64,000 nt of DNA from Isoperla grammatica (GCA_945910005.1 OX246741.1:6447788-6511787); one strand, 5' to 3'; shown: positions 12,644-24,991, counted from the stretch's first letter. Numbers and translations are program-made. Notes: generated by a model from the sequence alone, not told the origin.

Positions 12644-12692
12644 GTTTTAAGACGTTGTTTTAAAAACAACAATGAAAACAACGTCTTAAAAC
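12644..12692. repeat. Hairpin, 18-bp arms
   Basis: GTTTTAAGACGTTGTTTT pairs perfectly with AAAACAACGTCTTAAAAC across a 13-base spacer. It sits just beyond the compact MITE and may be the end of a further degenerate element. Confidence 0.8.
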
Positions 12693-13021
12693 TAAAACTT
12701 AGTGTGAACGCCAGTACGTGTTTCCTATGATCCAACTTTACGACTACGCGTTAAACCTTAAATCGTATGTCTTAAAAATCTGTGTGGACCAGCCTTAATG
12801 AATGGATTATTTAATATTAAAATATAATTTTGTTCTTATTTTCCCCTTGTTATTATTCGTTTTTAGATTGTTATTTTTACCCCAGGCATGATGAATTGTA
12901 CATAATAATCTCACCCCTATGGAAAGAGTGACCTTTTTGGCACGGGAGTGACGTTGTGTGTATGTATGTATTGTATGTATATTGCTTCCAATGGACATAT
13001 ACATGGTATTGGTTCTTGCAG

Positions 13022-13201
13022 CCCGGCGACTCGGGCATCATCCTCCTGGACCCGAGCGTGGAGGAGTCGTCTACCGACTACGACGACGACCTCAGCACAG
13101 GGTTCACGGGGCCGCCCTCCCCCTGTAACGTGCTCTTCGAGGGGGACAACATCCTCATTAACGGGCGGTCCAACCTCAGGAAACAGCCGAAGCAGCGCAA
13201 G
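13022..13201 (+). CDS. Internal coding exon, 60 codons, phase 0-0, acidic block
   Basis: The exon is bounded by the acceptor GGTTCTTGCAG (AG at 13020-13021) and the donor GTAAGG at 13202. It is exactly 180 bp in phase 0 and joins in frame to the exons on both sides. It encodes PGDSGIILLDPSVEESS, an acidic patch TDYDDDLSTGF, then CNVLFEGDNILINGRSNL and a basic end RKQPKQRK. The acidic and basic segments and the GDNILINGRS stretch look like a conserved linker just before the PP1-binding block in the next exon. The exon is much richer in G+C than the flanking intron and has C/G-ending codons, which supports coding. Because both ends are phase 0 it could be skipped without a frameshift. A 168-bp MITE starts about 30 bp past the donor. 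I recognise no separate enzyme domain. Confidence 0.82.
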
Positions 13202-13232
13202 GTAAGGCAACACCCCAGCCAGTACAGAGAGA

Positions 13233-13400
13233 TATAGTGGACCCAAGATTACTTTGCACCTGCTTTCGTCGCATCCGGGGCAGTTGTAGCCAACCAGCGA
13301 ACCGCCCGAGGCACATCCAGGGCCAATACCGATCGCTGATTGGCTACGAACCAGTCGCCTGTGACGGAAGCATGTGTAAGGTAGTCTTGGGACAACTATA
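13233..13400. mobile_element. 168-bp MITE, copy 1, 31 bp after exon 2 donor
   Basis: The ends are imperfect inverted repeats: TATAGTGGACCCAAGATTAC and the complement of GTAGTCTTGGGACAACTATA. Most of the interior is shared with 47930-48096, including CCAATACCGATCGCTGATTG and GGCTACGAACCAGTCGCC. The outer TA may be the target duplication. There is no coding capacity. Confidence 0.88.
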
Positions 13401-14399
13401 AGCGTCGTCGACCTCTAGGGAAATGTCGCCCGGCTTCGTCCATTCATTAGCTCTCTGTGTCTCAACTCTAGACCGAGTTTAGTACGAATTCGGTATGTGT
13501 TTTTTTTTTTTTTTTTGAGGGGAGCGGGTTACCTTTGCATAAGGTCTTAACTCTTGAAACACGCTTTACTATTTTCAAGGTCATTTCGGTGTGAATTGTT
13601 AATCGATTCGTTAGAGCCATGGTTAGAGAGATTGCTACAATTAGTATCATTTTTTTTATGTCGGGTACTCTATCTCTATCCTACTTAAATACCCCCCTCG
13701 CACCACCACGTACTTGGTACGCGTGGTACGTGGTACGTGCTCCCCGGAAAACGGAAATGTTCGCACCACAGTCGAATATCAAGCGGTAGATGCGTTTTGG
13801 ATTTCCCTTTTCACGCCGCGGGAAACGTAATTAATACAATCTGTGTGCATGCGGTACACAACGTTTTAACAAAACGTGCATTACCTACGTTGAAAATATA
13901 GGTCAAGTTAAAGCAGACCTAAGTTGTTAAGTTGCGGTCACATTGTTTTTCTCTATCTAAACCGTATCGAAATGTTTCGGTGATTGTAACTTTCCTCCAG
14001 TGCTCTGTGTACGATGCACTTTCCTCGTCTCTCGACATTGAGAAGTGTTGAGTGAGTGTCTGAGCGTCGTCGTTGACCTACAGCATTCTTGTTGTTGTTG
14101 TACCACGGTGTAGTATGTCACTGACATAGCCAGTAGAGTGACAAGGGGGCACGTGTTACTCCCTTAACCTTAATTCCGTCTCCCAAAGACCACATAGTAC
14201 AAAAAAGTCTCATAATTTTCAGTAAAAAAAAAATATTGAATGATCGTATCATATTATAAACAAAACGTAGGGTATCTACTTGTTAACAGTTTGAACTGCA
14301 ATGTCAAGGCACAGTGATTAGTTAAATATATGTCGGTATACCTCAACATTGAGTTTGATCTACAAGAATCGGCAACTTGCAACCTCATTAAGTCCGTAT

Positions 14400-14528
14400 C
14401 ATAGTTGTCCCCTACCCCTACGGGCGCCCGTTGTTTCTATGATGTTTTCTTCTATATATGGGAAACAACATGCATGAAACTGTTACGTGGCAACCACGGC
14501 CGCCCCTAGGGGGTAGGGGACGACTATG
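14400..14528. mobile_element. Inverted-repeat element, 129 bp
   Basis: CATAGTTGTCCCCTACCCC at the left is matched in inverted orientation by GGGGTAGGGGACGACTATG at the right. The arms continue imperfectly through GGGCGCCCG/GGCCGCCCC and GTTTC/GAAAC. It lies about 50 bp from a hAT-like end at 14582-14597, and may be nested with it. Confidence 0.75.
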
Positions 14529-14581
14529 AATTCCAGCCTTAGTAACTGTCGACGCCTCCCTTGCCCCCTCTAGACCCAAAT

Positions 14582-14597
14582 CCTGGCTACGCCACTG
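14582..14597 (-). mobile_element. Solitary hAT-like terminus
   Basis: CCTGGCTACGCCACTG is the complement of CAGTGGCGTAGCCAGG, nearly identical to the ends of the complete element at 61422-62254. No partner end was found nearby, so this is a truncated copy. Confidence 0.55.
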
Positions 14598-14719
14598 TCC
14601 TTCGTTTTGGTGCCTGGCCTGTCTGCATGCCTGTGTGACATACACACGGCGTTGCCATGGTTATAACGACGTCACATGAAATGCCGGTCTCTTGTTGGAC
14701 ACGGATAAACAAGAATGTG

Positions 14720-14735
14720 CCCCCCCCCCCCCCCC
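14720..14735. repeat. Poly(C) tract, 16 bp
   Basis: Uninterrupted C run, about 120 bp from a solitary hAT-like terminus. Confidence 0.95.
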
Positions 14736-16230
14736 ACCCACCCGGACAAGACAAACAGAGTTCTCTTACTATACGTGAAAGTCGTTTTCGTGTGTGCATG
14801 GCGAGGAATTCGGTTTGAACAGCTGTTATTGTCGTCGAGGGTGCTCTGCGTGTTGTGTACCGGTCGTTCCGTGTTACCGGTAGTATAGGTATATATAGAG
14901 GAGAGAGGAAGTATGAGGACTTGGCCCATTTACCTTAGCTTGATGATGCTCGGTATTTAGAGACGAAGGCTTGTGTGTTTGTTGACGATATACGCTACAC
15001 AGACGAGCCCAGAGGATTTGATCGCACCTCCTGAAAGAGTTTCAACAGTCATACGGGCTTGGTAATATGTCGGGAGTGGCTAGTCGTTTCAGTCTTGTGA
15101 CCCTGGTACTGTGTTTGTGAAACTGATCATGCTTTATATATTCCATATCTCATGTTCTTTACTTTACTTTAAATGAGAATAACTCTATTTTTGTCGTTTC
15201 AGATACCGTATGAATGTATATAGGGTACCGATTCAAGACATTTGTTGTGAATCTGATCCAGAATTGTATGTTTTAATTTCGTATCACATCACTAAATGAG
15301 AATAACTCAATTTTTGGCGTTTCTAAGTTATGCCGTATGATTAATTAACTATACTTTTGTTTTTGTTACTAGAAGAATTGATTTTGTACAGTTGACACGA
15401 GTGTTATAATTATAATCTGTGATTCACTTTGGTTGGAATCAATCAATTCGTGTCCGATACGCGAAATTAAATTAGTCTCAGACTTCGTTGTCGTCTATCT
15501 CTCTATAGCTATAATTATTATATACTCGAATAATTGTCCTACTTTCCCTCGGGTATATAAATTCTGCCATCGTGCCCGATCGATAAGTGCAGCAAGTCTT
15601 TTTCGAAAGGGACAACCGAACGAACGTAGCTCTAATGCGACAAAAGTACTAAACACGTTGTTTCATTCACACCAATCATTGTATCACTTAGCTCTCGGAG
15701 TTTCTCGCTGAGCACTATACACACACACCGGTAGGTCGTGGGTTCGAATACCACTTATACGAGAGTGGTTTCGTTCGTGTTTTGCAACCTCATTTTTCGT
15801 CGACGTCATGTTGTATATATCTTCTTCTCAAATGCCCACATTTGGCTATTATGCCATCATGCTGGATCTGGTCAACATATATATACATTGTAACCTCGTT
15901 GCTGAGTCGTAAAGCGAGCGTTGCTTTTTAAATAAACCATCCGTGGAGTGGAGTGGGTGTGTTGTGAGTTGGTTAGTCCGTTTATAATACATGATATGAT
16001 GAATTTCCCAGATCTCGTCGAAATGGCGAGTGTAAAAGTACGCTCGGAACTGTCTAGGGGGTGCTATATAGGCCTACTTACAGTACTGTGTATACGTACG
16101 GAGCTGCAATGGAAGGGTTGAGATCTGTTCGTAGAATGTGTAGCAGGGGTCATTTGTTGTTTGTGTTCCTACTCCCCCAACGTCCAAGTGCTCCATGGGA
16201 TTCGCCGTGAATCACCGGCCATTTATTTCT

Positions 16231-16246
16231 CCCCCCCCCCCCCCCC
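16231..16246. repeat. Poly(C) tract, 16 bp
   Basis: Uninterrupted C run in otherwise unique intron sequence. Confidence 0.95.
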
Positions 16247-17157
16247 TCATAATGTTGCACCGCCTGCTGCAATATATAGTTTATATGCACGGGCACGTGA
16301 CTGTGTCTGTAACGGAATCGCAACCCTATTTATTTACATGTACCACGTCGTATGTGTCTATGTCCCCGCGTTCCCTCTCCCTCGTTGTAATTTGTCAAGA
16401 AATGTAGATGCCTAGTTCGTTGTTGATTAAACTGTACGTACCCTCATCCTCCGCGTTGCCATTACCGCTTTGTTTAAGGGGACTTAGGGGATAATGTATT
16501 CGCGTATATTGCAGAGGGAGGAGGATTTGCGAGGGAATAACTCCTGTCTGTCTGTTCTTATAGAAGTAGCTCACTAGTATCGACATGTTTGAAGTTCTGG
16601 TTTGAGACTTCGACGATTGGTTATTATTATCGGTAAATTGGACGTATTTTTAGAAATTGAGTGTTTGTGCCGAAAAGCGTCGGATATTAAGCTTTTTGTT
16701 CGTACCTTTAAAATTGCAGAAATTATTCTGGGCTAAGTATTTATGTACAATGTGTACAGATATTTTGGAAAAAGGGAGGTATTGTTGTAACACTTTGCGA
16801 GCTATTTGTGTCCGTCACAAACACTCGTCGTCGTTTTGACACTTTAAATGTTGATTTTCTGTTACGCGATGTACATGCCTTATCTTTCAGTTCTAACCTT
16901 CTCTGTTGATAACCCAGTAGTATAAGACAACACGGGTTCACAACAACCAATTCTCGCAATAGAGCACTCAAAATACACTAGACGCATTCTGGTGGCAAGA
17001 AAATAAACTTCTATTAGGAGTGGTCTAGCTGTCAATTTTCATTGTTGTTGTATTGTTATTATTCATCAATGGCGCTGAAAGGAGGTTGCTTAGCAGCGCT
17101 ATCTATGTTAGTTTTGAGTCCTCTATAGACCATTTCCAGACCCTTCCGTAGGTTTTA

Positions 17158-17324
17158 ATCACGGTCTTCTAAATCTTCAATTACAACAATACACAACAAT
17201 TAAAAATATAAAATCAAGGTTAATAGATGATGTTGTATGCTTCATTCAACCTTGACATAACGTTCGAAAACTAGTTTTTAATTGTTGTGCATTGTTGTCA
17301 TTAAGATTTATAGAGGGCAGTGAT
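17158..17324. mobile_element. Foldback MITE-like inverted repeat, 167 bp
   Basis: ATCACGGTCTTCTAAATCTT, followed by CAACAATACACAACAATTAA, is matched in inverted orientation by TTAATTGTTGTGCATTGTTG and AAGATTTATAGAGGGCAGTGAT. An inner AAGGTTAATA pairs loosely with CAACCTTGAC. A related single arm occurs at 6624-6664. Confidence 0.7.
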
Positions 17325-18720
17325 CAACTCAGTCTAAGGGCCGGTTTCACCCAACTTTTAATCTACGATTAGCCGGGGTAATCGTAGATGTGAATGTAAT
17401 ATTTGTTGATCGTTGTGAAAATGGTCTATTTTGGTCGCCACCGCGCGGATTCCATTCAAGTCTTTGTGTGTTGTGTTGGCTCGTCCGTCAATCGGTGGCG
17501 CCTAAGCGACACACGTACGTGCAATCGATCGGTATACTCGTGCACTTGCCGTGAGTGAGTGACTGACTGACTGGTGGAAGGAAGGCAGGCGAAAGTAAAC
17601 ACACCCTCTATTATGAGTTGCTAAGTAAATAAGCCAACGAGCCCACCCTATTGATTTAACATGGCCTGACGCCCGCACAATCGCGGCCCTATTCGAGATT
17701 TATTCACTTTCCTTTGTTTCTGTGTCTCGATCAGCCCAACCTGTCGCTAATGAGTAGGACAACACTATCAACGAAACTGTAAATGATAGAGGTTGTAGGC
17801 ATTTGTAAAATAAAACACTGAATATGAAATTATGTATATCCGGTATGTTGGCTATTCAATAACAGGTGTGTTCTAGCTAGGCTACAGGATGAACTGTAGC
17901 TTGTGTATTGTCACTTTTCCAGGAATTGTCTCTTTTGTGATCTAGTACACCACATTTTGTTTCATATCATTTCATATTCCATTCAATTTCCTTCCGGATT
18001 TTCTGTGGTGACTCTATAGCTAGTTAGTTATCACTTTTGTTTCGGGAAGTAATCTGTGAACATACAATGAAAAGTACATGATCGGAAATAGTTACTAAGT
18101 CTGGGGTAATTTATAAAAATATTGATTTATTGATCTAGGGATTATCTCGTCACACTTATCGTGATAACGGAAATAACAATGAAAAACTCGTGTCCTCACG
18201 TCTTAATTATGTCACAGTCACAGTATTATATAACGTAGAAGTAATAAAAGTTGTTATTGATTATCTACACCAGCTGATCAGGTATATTGGAACTGGGCAG
18301 CTATATTATGTCTCCCCTCGATCATGGACACGACATTCACACACAGACTCGTGAATATTCTACGATTATATCCGTCAATTTGTACCGACTACCAATCCGC
18401 GGAGTACTTCAATAATTAATTCATTAAATAAAATCATGTCCTCACGATTTGTTTCTGTGAGACTATTTCAATAGCGAACTAAATTTAAAATATCTCCGTA
18501 CTGTGATCGTATCATTTAGAGTGAACTGATATATCAATCAACTGAAATCCGAGTTAATGACTTCATTACGTTATACATTGTTGTGCACAATCTGCAACTC
18601 GTCGTCGTCGTCACTCAAATATCATCATTAAGGGGGTTGACCTCTATTTAGTTCACAATAATTCCGCGGAATGTGCAAATGACATCGGCTGGAATCGCTC
18701 GGCGTCGTATAGATATTAAT

Positions 18721-18747
18721 TGATGATGATGATGATGATGATGATGA
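18721..18747. repeat. (GAT)n microsatellite
   Basis: About nine perfect trinucleotide repeats. Confidence 0.95.
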
Positions 18748-20460
18748 CAACTCAGTTAGTTATTCAAGGTATTATTGTTGTGGACGTGTGTGTGTGCTTT
18801 TCATGGCTAGCGCTGGTGTGAATGACTCCTGAGAGTCCGATGCCATTTTCCTTTCTGCTGTGCCACACGACACCTGGTTATTGCATTGCACACTGTATAA
18901 TATGTAGGTATAGTTTGACCTTGTCAGTGTGTGTAGTGTATGTGCGTGGGATCCATGTTATATCAGATACTGATAGAGATAATCATTAATCATTATATCG
19001 ATATCACACGTTGTATAGCGCCGCTCTTATCTATGTAATTCTAAATTGTTTGAACACATCAAGTTTGGCGTGTTGGTTGGCCAAGTTAAAATATTAGCTC
19101 AGAAGAGATATCGAATCGAAATATGTCATCTATAACAACACGTCCACTTATTATATGTTATCTTTTTTTTTTTGCTTGTTCATAGCGTTTAATGTTGAAG
19201 CAAGAGTAATTTGTATCTTTCGTTTTATTAATGAATTAATTAATACAGTAATCCGTGTTTAGTACCTAGGACGAGGATTATAAATTTGTGCTGATGAACG
19301 ATGGCTAATTGGAAACTCGATCCGTTTGCGTATTTATTTATTTACAAGCAATGGTCGTATTTAAACGGAACGCGCGCGTGTGTGTCTGTTAATTGTTTAA
19401 GCGACAAGTATAAAATAGAAACTCGCAGTGTTGTTGTAGTTGTTGTTGTAGCCGTTTTTTAGGTTAGACTATAGAAGTGAACTGAACAAGTCGTTTTGAC
19501 ATAGTTGTTGCAGATTTCACTGACTACATATTATAAACAAACGGTGGTCGTGTGTTTACAGTGTGTTTTTTTTTTTTGCGTTTCAAGTTTGCTACTACAC
19601 AACATTTTATGCGAGTCCATTCTGACCTTGAGTAAATAATGTATATCCCATTGTTATTTCGGGTTAATTAAGTTTTTAACGAGGTACCTTTGCTTGCAAG
19701 AGGAGAAGCTATATAATGTATAACAGTTTCTTTCTCCTCATCTCAACTGTTCAACAGTTAAGGCAGGTGGAGGAACCTATTATGATCCCCGTGTAGAACT
19801 TTTGGCGGGATCATGTAACATCCTCTACCGGGTTTTCGTAGGTAACTTCTGAACTATCGTCTATTGACAACCGTCGACCTAACCGTTGTAAAAGTGTAAT
19901 ACTTTATATATTTTTGTTGAAGTTCAACGACCTTGTTCGTGTTAATAGTTACTTGATACATTTTCACTTTTCAACACTTTTTTTCGTAATGTGTCAATCG
20001 AGTGGTTCGAAAGCTCACTGAACACATCCTTGATGTGTTAGACGGACGATATTTCTCACAAGTCTGACCTTGATTTTCATAGACTAAATTAGCTAATCCA
20101 ATTATTACTTTCATCCTAGTTTGTAAACTGCGGCTGCCGCGGTTGTTTCACTTTTTGCGGTATAAATACGGGGTGCGGCACTTATATCGCGACGCGACTT
20201 GAGTAGTTTCCCTTGAAGGTCGCTTTCGGTTTCGCTGCGAGGTGATATTTCTTGGAGGGGAGAATCACCTGATTAATACGTATCACCTGGGTTTGACAGA
20301 AATATCTCCGGGAAAGAAAAACGTCAGAATTTATGGTTTTTTGATCGTTTCTTTAAAATGAGATTCGATATCGAAATTTTGGAATGATACGGCGCTTGAT
20401 TTTATCTAGATCTACAGACATTCTAAAGAAGATTTTTTTAAAAGTGTTACGAATGGATTC

Positions 20461-20488
20461 AATTAGTCGATTGAAAAATCGACTAATT
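20461..20488. repeat. Short palindrome, 11-bp arms
   Basis: AATTAGTCGAT and ATCGACTAATT flank a 6-base loop. It could form a hairpin in RNA; no repeat partner or function is evident. Confidence 0.85.
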
Positions 20489-20790
20489 TTGTTCCAAACT
20501 CGATACATTTTGCATCCTTTTTTGAGAATATCGTAGATAGTTAACCCCGTGCATTATTCCAAAATTTTTATATAGAATGTTATTTAAAAGATGACGAAGA
20601 CGAAGATTTCAAAGATGAAGAACAAATTACCTTAAATTCTATCATATGTCAAGCTATTTTTTAGCTAAGCTATTTTTTCGAACACTCTTTTTAAGCCAGT
20701 CTGGATTTCCAAGTTAATTGAGCCACGTGGAGAGAATGGTCTGTATTGAAATTGAACGCTATAACTTGAAGCTCGCGGCGGTGGCGTCTG

Positions 20791-20837
20791 TCTTGGTCCT
20801 GGTCTTGGTCTTGGTCTTGGTCTTGGTCTTGGTCTTG
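20791..20837. repeat. (GGTCTT)n hexanucleotide repeat
   Basis: About seven tandem hexamers. They create artificial ORFs (DQ repeats on the minus strand and VL repeats on the plus strand) that I do not regard as coding. Confidence 0.95.
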
Positions 20838-21206
20838 CAACTCTCTTCTAGACTCGGTTCTACTCAAAACGTTCCATGTCACTCGTTTGCGTTTCCACGT
20901 GAATGTGTACGAAACGAAAACCATGCAACGACAATGAATTCCTAAACGGGAGAAAGCGCGCATTTAAAAACCTAATTCGAGCGAAATTAAAAAGTTGCCC
21001 AGTATTTATAATTATTCACTGTTATGCTTGATTAAATCGTTATACATCTAACCTTGTAAGTTTTTTTCTCTTTGGGACGTATCTATGTGATCTTGTAAAA
21101 TCATTCCCGTCGTATTTGGCGCTTGCTTATAGATAATGCAATAGAACCAAATATAAATGATATCCTCAAGGAATCGTATGTAATCCTATTCTGTTTTAGG
21201 GGCCCT

Positions 21207-21225
21207 CCCCCCCCCCCCCCCCCCC
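21207..21225. repeat. Poly(C) tract, 19 bp
   Basis: Uninterrupted C run, about 85 bp inside a truncated hAT-like end at 21308-21323. Confidence 0.95.
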
Positions 21226-21307
21226 TGTATCGAGCATGCAGTGAGCCGATTTCCTGTCTATATTTATCTCGTGACAATTCCCATGAGGTCCCTCCCCACC
21301 TAATATT

Positions 21308-21323
21308 CCAGGCTACGCCACTG
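21308..21323 (-). mobile_element. Solitary hAT-like terminus
   Basis: CCAGGCTACGCCACTG is the complement of CAGTGGCGTAGCCTGG, again close to the ends of the element at 61422-62254. Read on the minus strand a poly(G) run follows the terminus, as also seen inside the complete element. No opposite end was found. Confidence 0.55.
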
Positions 21324-21394
21324 TGGACAGCCTTAGTGGTCAAGGTGCGCGCCCACCCAGCAAGTTAAAGACCTAGGTTTAAAACAAATCTAGC

Positions 21395-21495
21395 ATCTCT
21401 AAATAAAATAAAATAAATAAATAAATTCACATTTAGAGTCTACCCAGTACCCACTCAGTAACGAAACTGATTTTCAGTGGGGGACTGTAAAGAGA
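21395..21495 (-). mobile_element. SINE 3' end with (TTTA)n-type tail, minus strand
   Basis: A run of AAATAAATAAAT precedes CACATTTAGAGTCTACCC and CACTCAGTAACGAAACTG with ATTTTCAGTGGGGGACT. The same module recurs at 43621-43692 almost unchanged and in shorter form at 35215-35265, 35910-35955 and 38505-38570. On the minus strand the A/T-rich repeats would be the 3' tail. Confidence 0.7.
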
Positions 21496-22143
21496 GATAG
21501 AACATAACACGACCTAAGATGATATGTATAGTCTCGCACGTGTTTGTTTGTTGTCGGACCACGTGACCACGTGTCGGCCAATCACAGCGCGGCGCTTGCC
21601 ATCCAACAACCGACGACAATGTCACCGAAAGTGACAGCGCGACGAGGATGTTGATATTGTAATGATGTCTGCCCCGGTTTTCACCGTAATTTCAATGGCG
21701 CAACCTAGGTCGCTCGCATTGTTTGCTGTGTCCATCCGTCCAGTGTGGTTCCTGAACTCGCGACCACCACCGCAGACGTTGGCAAAAACAAGAGACTACA
21801 TAACTGTATTTTCTGCAGAACTTGTGAAGTCACCAGTAATATAAGAAGTCTTGGCGGTTCTTTATGGCAGTGAAGTAACCTGCTTCCGTTTTTTTTTTTT
21901 TTGTATGGGCAGTGTTCCTTGTTCACGGTTTGTAGATAGATTGATTGATGATACATTGCCATTGCCCTAACAATGATTGAGAGCGATTTATTTTAGAAGG
22001 TAATTTAGCTTGTTGCTCATGGATTCAAGCGGACATGTTTAATGTGAGTAGGAGGATGTGAACCCAGATCCTCCGACATACACACAGGCGATTTTGCTAT
22101 TGACACTTTATCGGGACCACGTGGCAAACTGCTTGGCTATCAA

Positions 22144-22169
22144 CATCATCATCATCATCATCATCATCA
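22144..22169. repeat. (CAT)n microsatellite
   Basis: About nine perfect trinucleotide repeats. Confidence 0.95.
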
Positions 22170-22609
22170 CCCTTGATGTCTTGTATTTTAGCTGCACAGT
22201 CAAGAGCTGAATATAGCAGAAAAGCGAAGGCTCTTTAGTATACTGGGCTTAGGAGAACCACAACGACATAGCAACCCCCTCATGTTTAGTCTGAATTGAA
22301 GCTATAACCTCGAGGTTGATCCAGCCGTTCTATACTCACCTTGGAGTACTCCCACAATACCAGTAGACAAGTGAGTATTGCCGTTATTCAAATCGACGCT
22401 ATTCAGCATCCCTTTCTCCCTCCCCGTCATTATTACCACCATTATTCACAAAAACCTTCACCAACATGCACATGGCGATGTTTGATGAAATACTGCTATA
22501 TAGGGGAGATTTCTCATATCGCATTGCACAGCGCAACACTCCCCTACCTATACGCTGTCCTCGCGACCAAACAACCGACGAAATGATATTTGTTGTTTTT
22601 TGTTTTCAT

Positions 22610-22620
22610 CCCCCCCCCCC
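22610..22620. repeat. Poly(C) tract, 11 bp plus C-rich extension
   Basis: C run followed by TTCTCCCCCCGCCCGC. Confidence 0.9.
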
Positions 22621-23015
22621 TTCTCCCCCCGCCCGCATGGTTGGGTAACGCCATCGCACTGGCCCAGTCAGCGTTTGTTGTTGTGTTGTTGTTACCGCAA
22701 TCTTTTATTTAAATTAATTGGCCCGTGATCAGAAACCGTGGCATCCGGTCCACTCGCGGACCCGATGCAATGTAATACGTTAGTTGCACGAAAATATATT
22801 TATCTGCATAGCTATCTATATATCCCTACTCTACTCGACGAGGAGGTAAAAGTGAAAATATGTAAACGTAAAGATAATATTGTGTGTAGTGTGTTGTTAC
22901 TTCATTTCCTGGAACGTCTGTAAAAGAAAATATTCTTATCGCGAATATTGTTGAACGTATATTTTTAGAATCTCCGAGTGGGAAGTTGTTTTACGGGCGG
23001 CTTTCACGTAACTCT

Positions 23016-23033
23016 GGGGGGGGGGGGGGGGGG
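23016..23033. repeat. Poly(G) tract, 18 bp
   Basis: Uninterrupted G run followed by a G-rich region with GGTGGGTGGG repeats to about 23080. Confidence 0.95.
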
Positions 23034-24991
23034 CGAGGAGGGTTCAGATGCTACAGGTGGTCGGGTGGGTGGGTAGGTGGCGAGACGAGACCTCCAAAAA
23101 TAGATGGAAATTGTTTGGCGATTTACATTTTATGTGATCGCGGCAATCTTGCCTTGGGGAGGTCGTTCTACGACGCTTTATGGAGAGTTGACGTCCAATA
23201 TTGAGGGGGATATTGTTATACCCCTCCCTGCATGTTTCATGTAATTGAATTTCGTATATCGCCTTCATACCCGGACAATATTCATGGCTTAATTCAAAAT
23301 GTAGTGCGCTAACACTGAGTTCTGGTGGAAAATTCTTTTTTTTAATTCGCCCTGTCCCTGTGCGAAAATTTGCATATATATTTCAATGAAGGTTAAACGA
23401 TGCCATTCTTTTACAATAAGAGCCACATTTGAAGACGACTTTACAAAAAGCATTGTATACGGCGTTAGCAAGACAAATTGTGCGGAAAATTTGATTAAAT
23501 CGACCGTCTTCATCCCATTTAAAACATAATATTTACTGCTAACTCCAAACTACCGACTAGTGCGTGTATGTAGATGTAGAAGAATATGTGTTCGTGTATT
23601 GCGTATTATAGTGCGTGCACTGATCGTTACGCACTATTGTTCCCGCTACTCGGTTCGCTGTTCCTCGCGCTCTCTAGGCCAGTAGCTTCCGATGTATGTA
23701 GGCCGCCCTCACTAGTCACTAGACACAACCGGTAAAACGTTTTCATTAATTGATAGATATATATAATACACGTTATCAGTGAAACAAACTGTGGTAAAAG
23801 TGACCGTTTGTTGGTAGATATTGAGGGTATACGAACAAAAATGAATCTGCTTTCTCGGCTATAGATTTCGAGCCAATTAAAAATATTGATTGGTCCAATT
23901 AACTAACGAACGGAGATTGATTGACTTTGATCGTAAGCCGACACTTTTTCTCAGTTCTTTATAAACAAAGTCATCTGGTTATTACCACTTACTAGTATTC
24001 AATTAAAATAAATTGTGTCCCTCGACTTTGAACTTTCGCATAAACAATAATGAATGGTGATCGATGGTCCAAGATGGCGGAAAGACAGTAAATTAGAACG
24101 TATGCTTTGATTACCGTATATAGAATGTATTTAGAATGTTTCAGTATTTTAAGCTACTGCATAGATTTGCAACTTTCACGGTTTCCCATTGTATTCTATT
24201 GTTGTTGTTGTTAACAAGTACAAAACAGACGACGTCAGAAGAACAATTTCGGACTATTTATAAGAATCTCAAAGTGGATGAAGACGTTCTCCTCGGGGAA
24301 AACTTCCTTTATCGACTCTAGAATATAATGAAATAACTTGAAAAGTTTTGTCCATTGCATCATTATTTATTCGTTTAACAAATTGTTGTGTCTAGTGGCA
24401 GATATGTATATAATTGATGTGAGAATTAAACTAAATAACTTTAAAAAATGATGGCGTCACGAGGAATTCCAAATTTACAAAACACACAGGATGGACGAAT
24501 TGAAGTATTTAGAGCAACAACATTCATTCGTGTGTGTGTCCCTTGTTGAGACACAAACAACGGAACGAAGGTCTTGTAAAACGTTTTTCAAAACCGGAAA
24601 CGCGCGTATCCTGCCTGTTCCGTATAATATCAATTTGAATGTCGTTCGTTGACGCGGTGACATCGTGGAGTGTGTTCGTCCGTCCGTCTTGGGGGACGAG
24701 CTGACGTCATAGTTGTCAGTTGTTCTTACGTCACATACCGCGTGCGCGATAATCTCGCAGTAGAAGATTCTCCGAGGTTGATTCGGCAAGTCCGAACATT
24801 GCTCGGATATCTTCGTGATGAGTCGACTATCCACCGTCACATGAAGGTGTAGCTTATACCATCCAGAAGCCAACTCACAACTTGTGGAACGAAACCACAT
24901 ACTATTTAGCGTATTTTTTAAATTAATTATAATTATATTGTAATTGTCTTTTGTCTCTTGAGAATAAAGTATGTCTGAAATCTGAATCTGC

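Larger units (their letters stand above)
827..13021 (+). other. Intron 1 (12.2 kb, phase 0)
   Basis: GT at 827 and AG at 13020-13021 define this intron. It holds the long inverted repeat at 1831-2131, SINE-like fragments near 2523, 3375 and 5340-5545, a MITE at 5714-5848, a 77-bp tandem duplication at 6122-6275, poly(C) at 9709-9730, a possible hairpin element at 10654-10741, the TTAA-flanked element at 11154-11885 and a compact inverted-repeat element at 12496-12621 followed by a hairpin. In 836-1830, 3720-4900, 6700-9700 and 9760-10650 I saw only AT-rich unique sequence with short chance ORFs and short simple runs. No nested gene is supported. Confidence 0.75.

Noticed and set aside
12948..13246. 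Alternative-frame and minus-strand ORFs over exon 2
   Set aside because: They are shadows of the real exon. Only the frame joining 826 and 56248 has consistent splice sites and phases.
20691..20963. Minus ORF with DQ repeats
   Set aside because: Explained by the hexanucleotide repeat at 20791-20837. The flanks show no conserved protein and no splice support.
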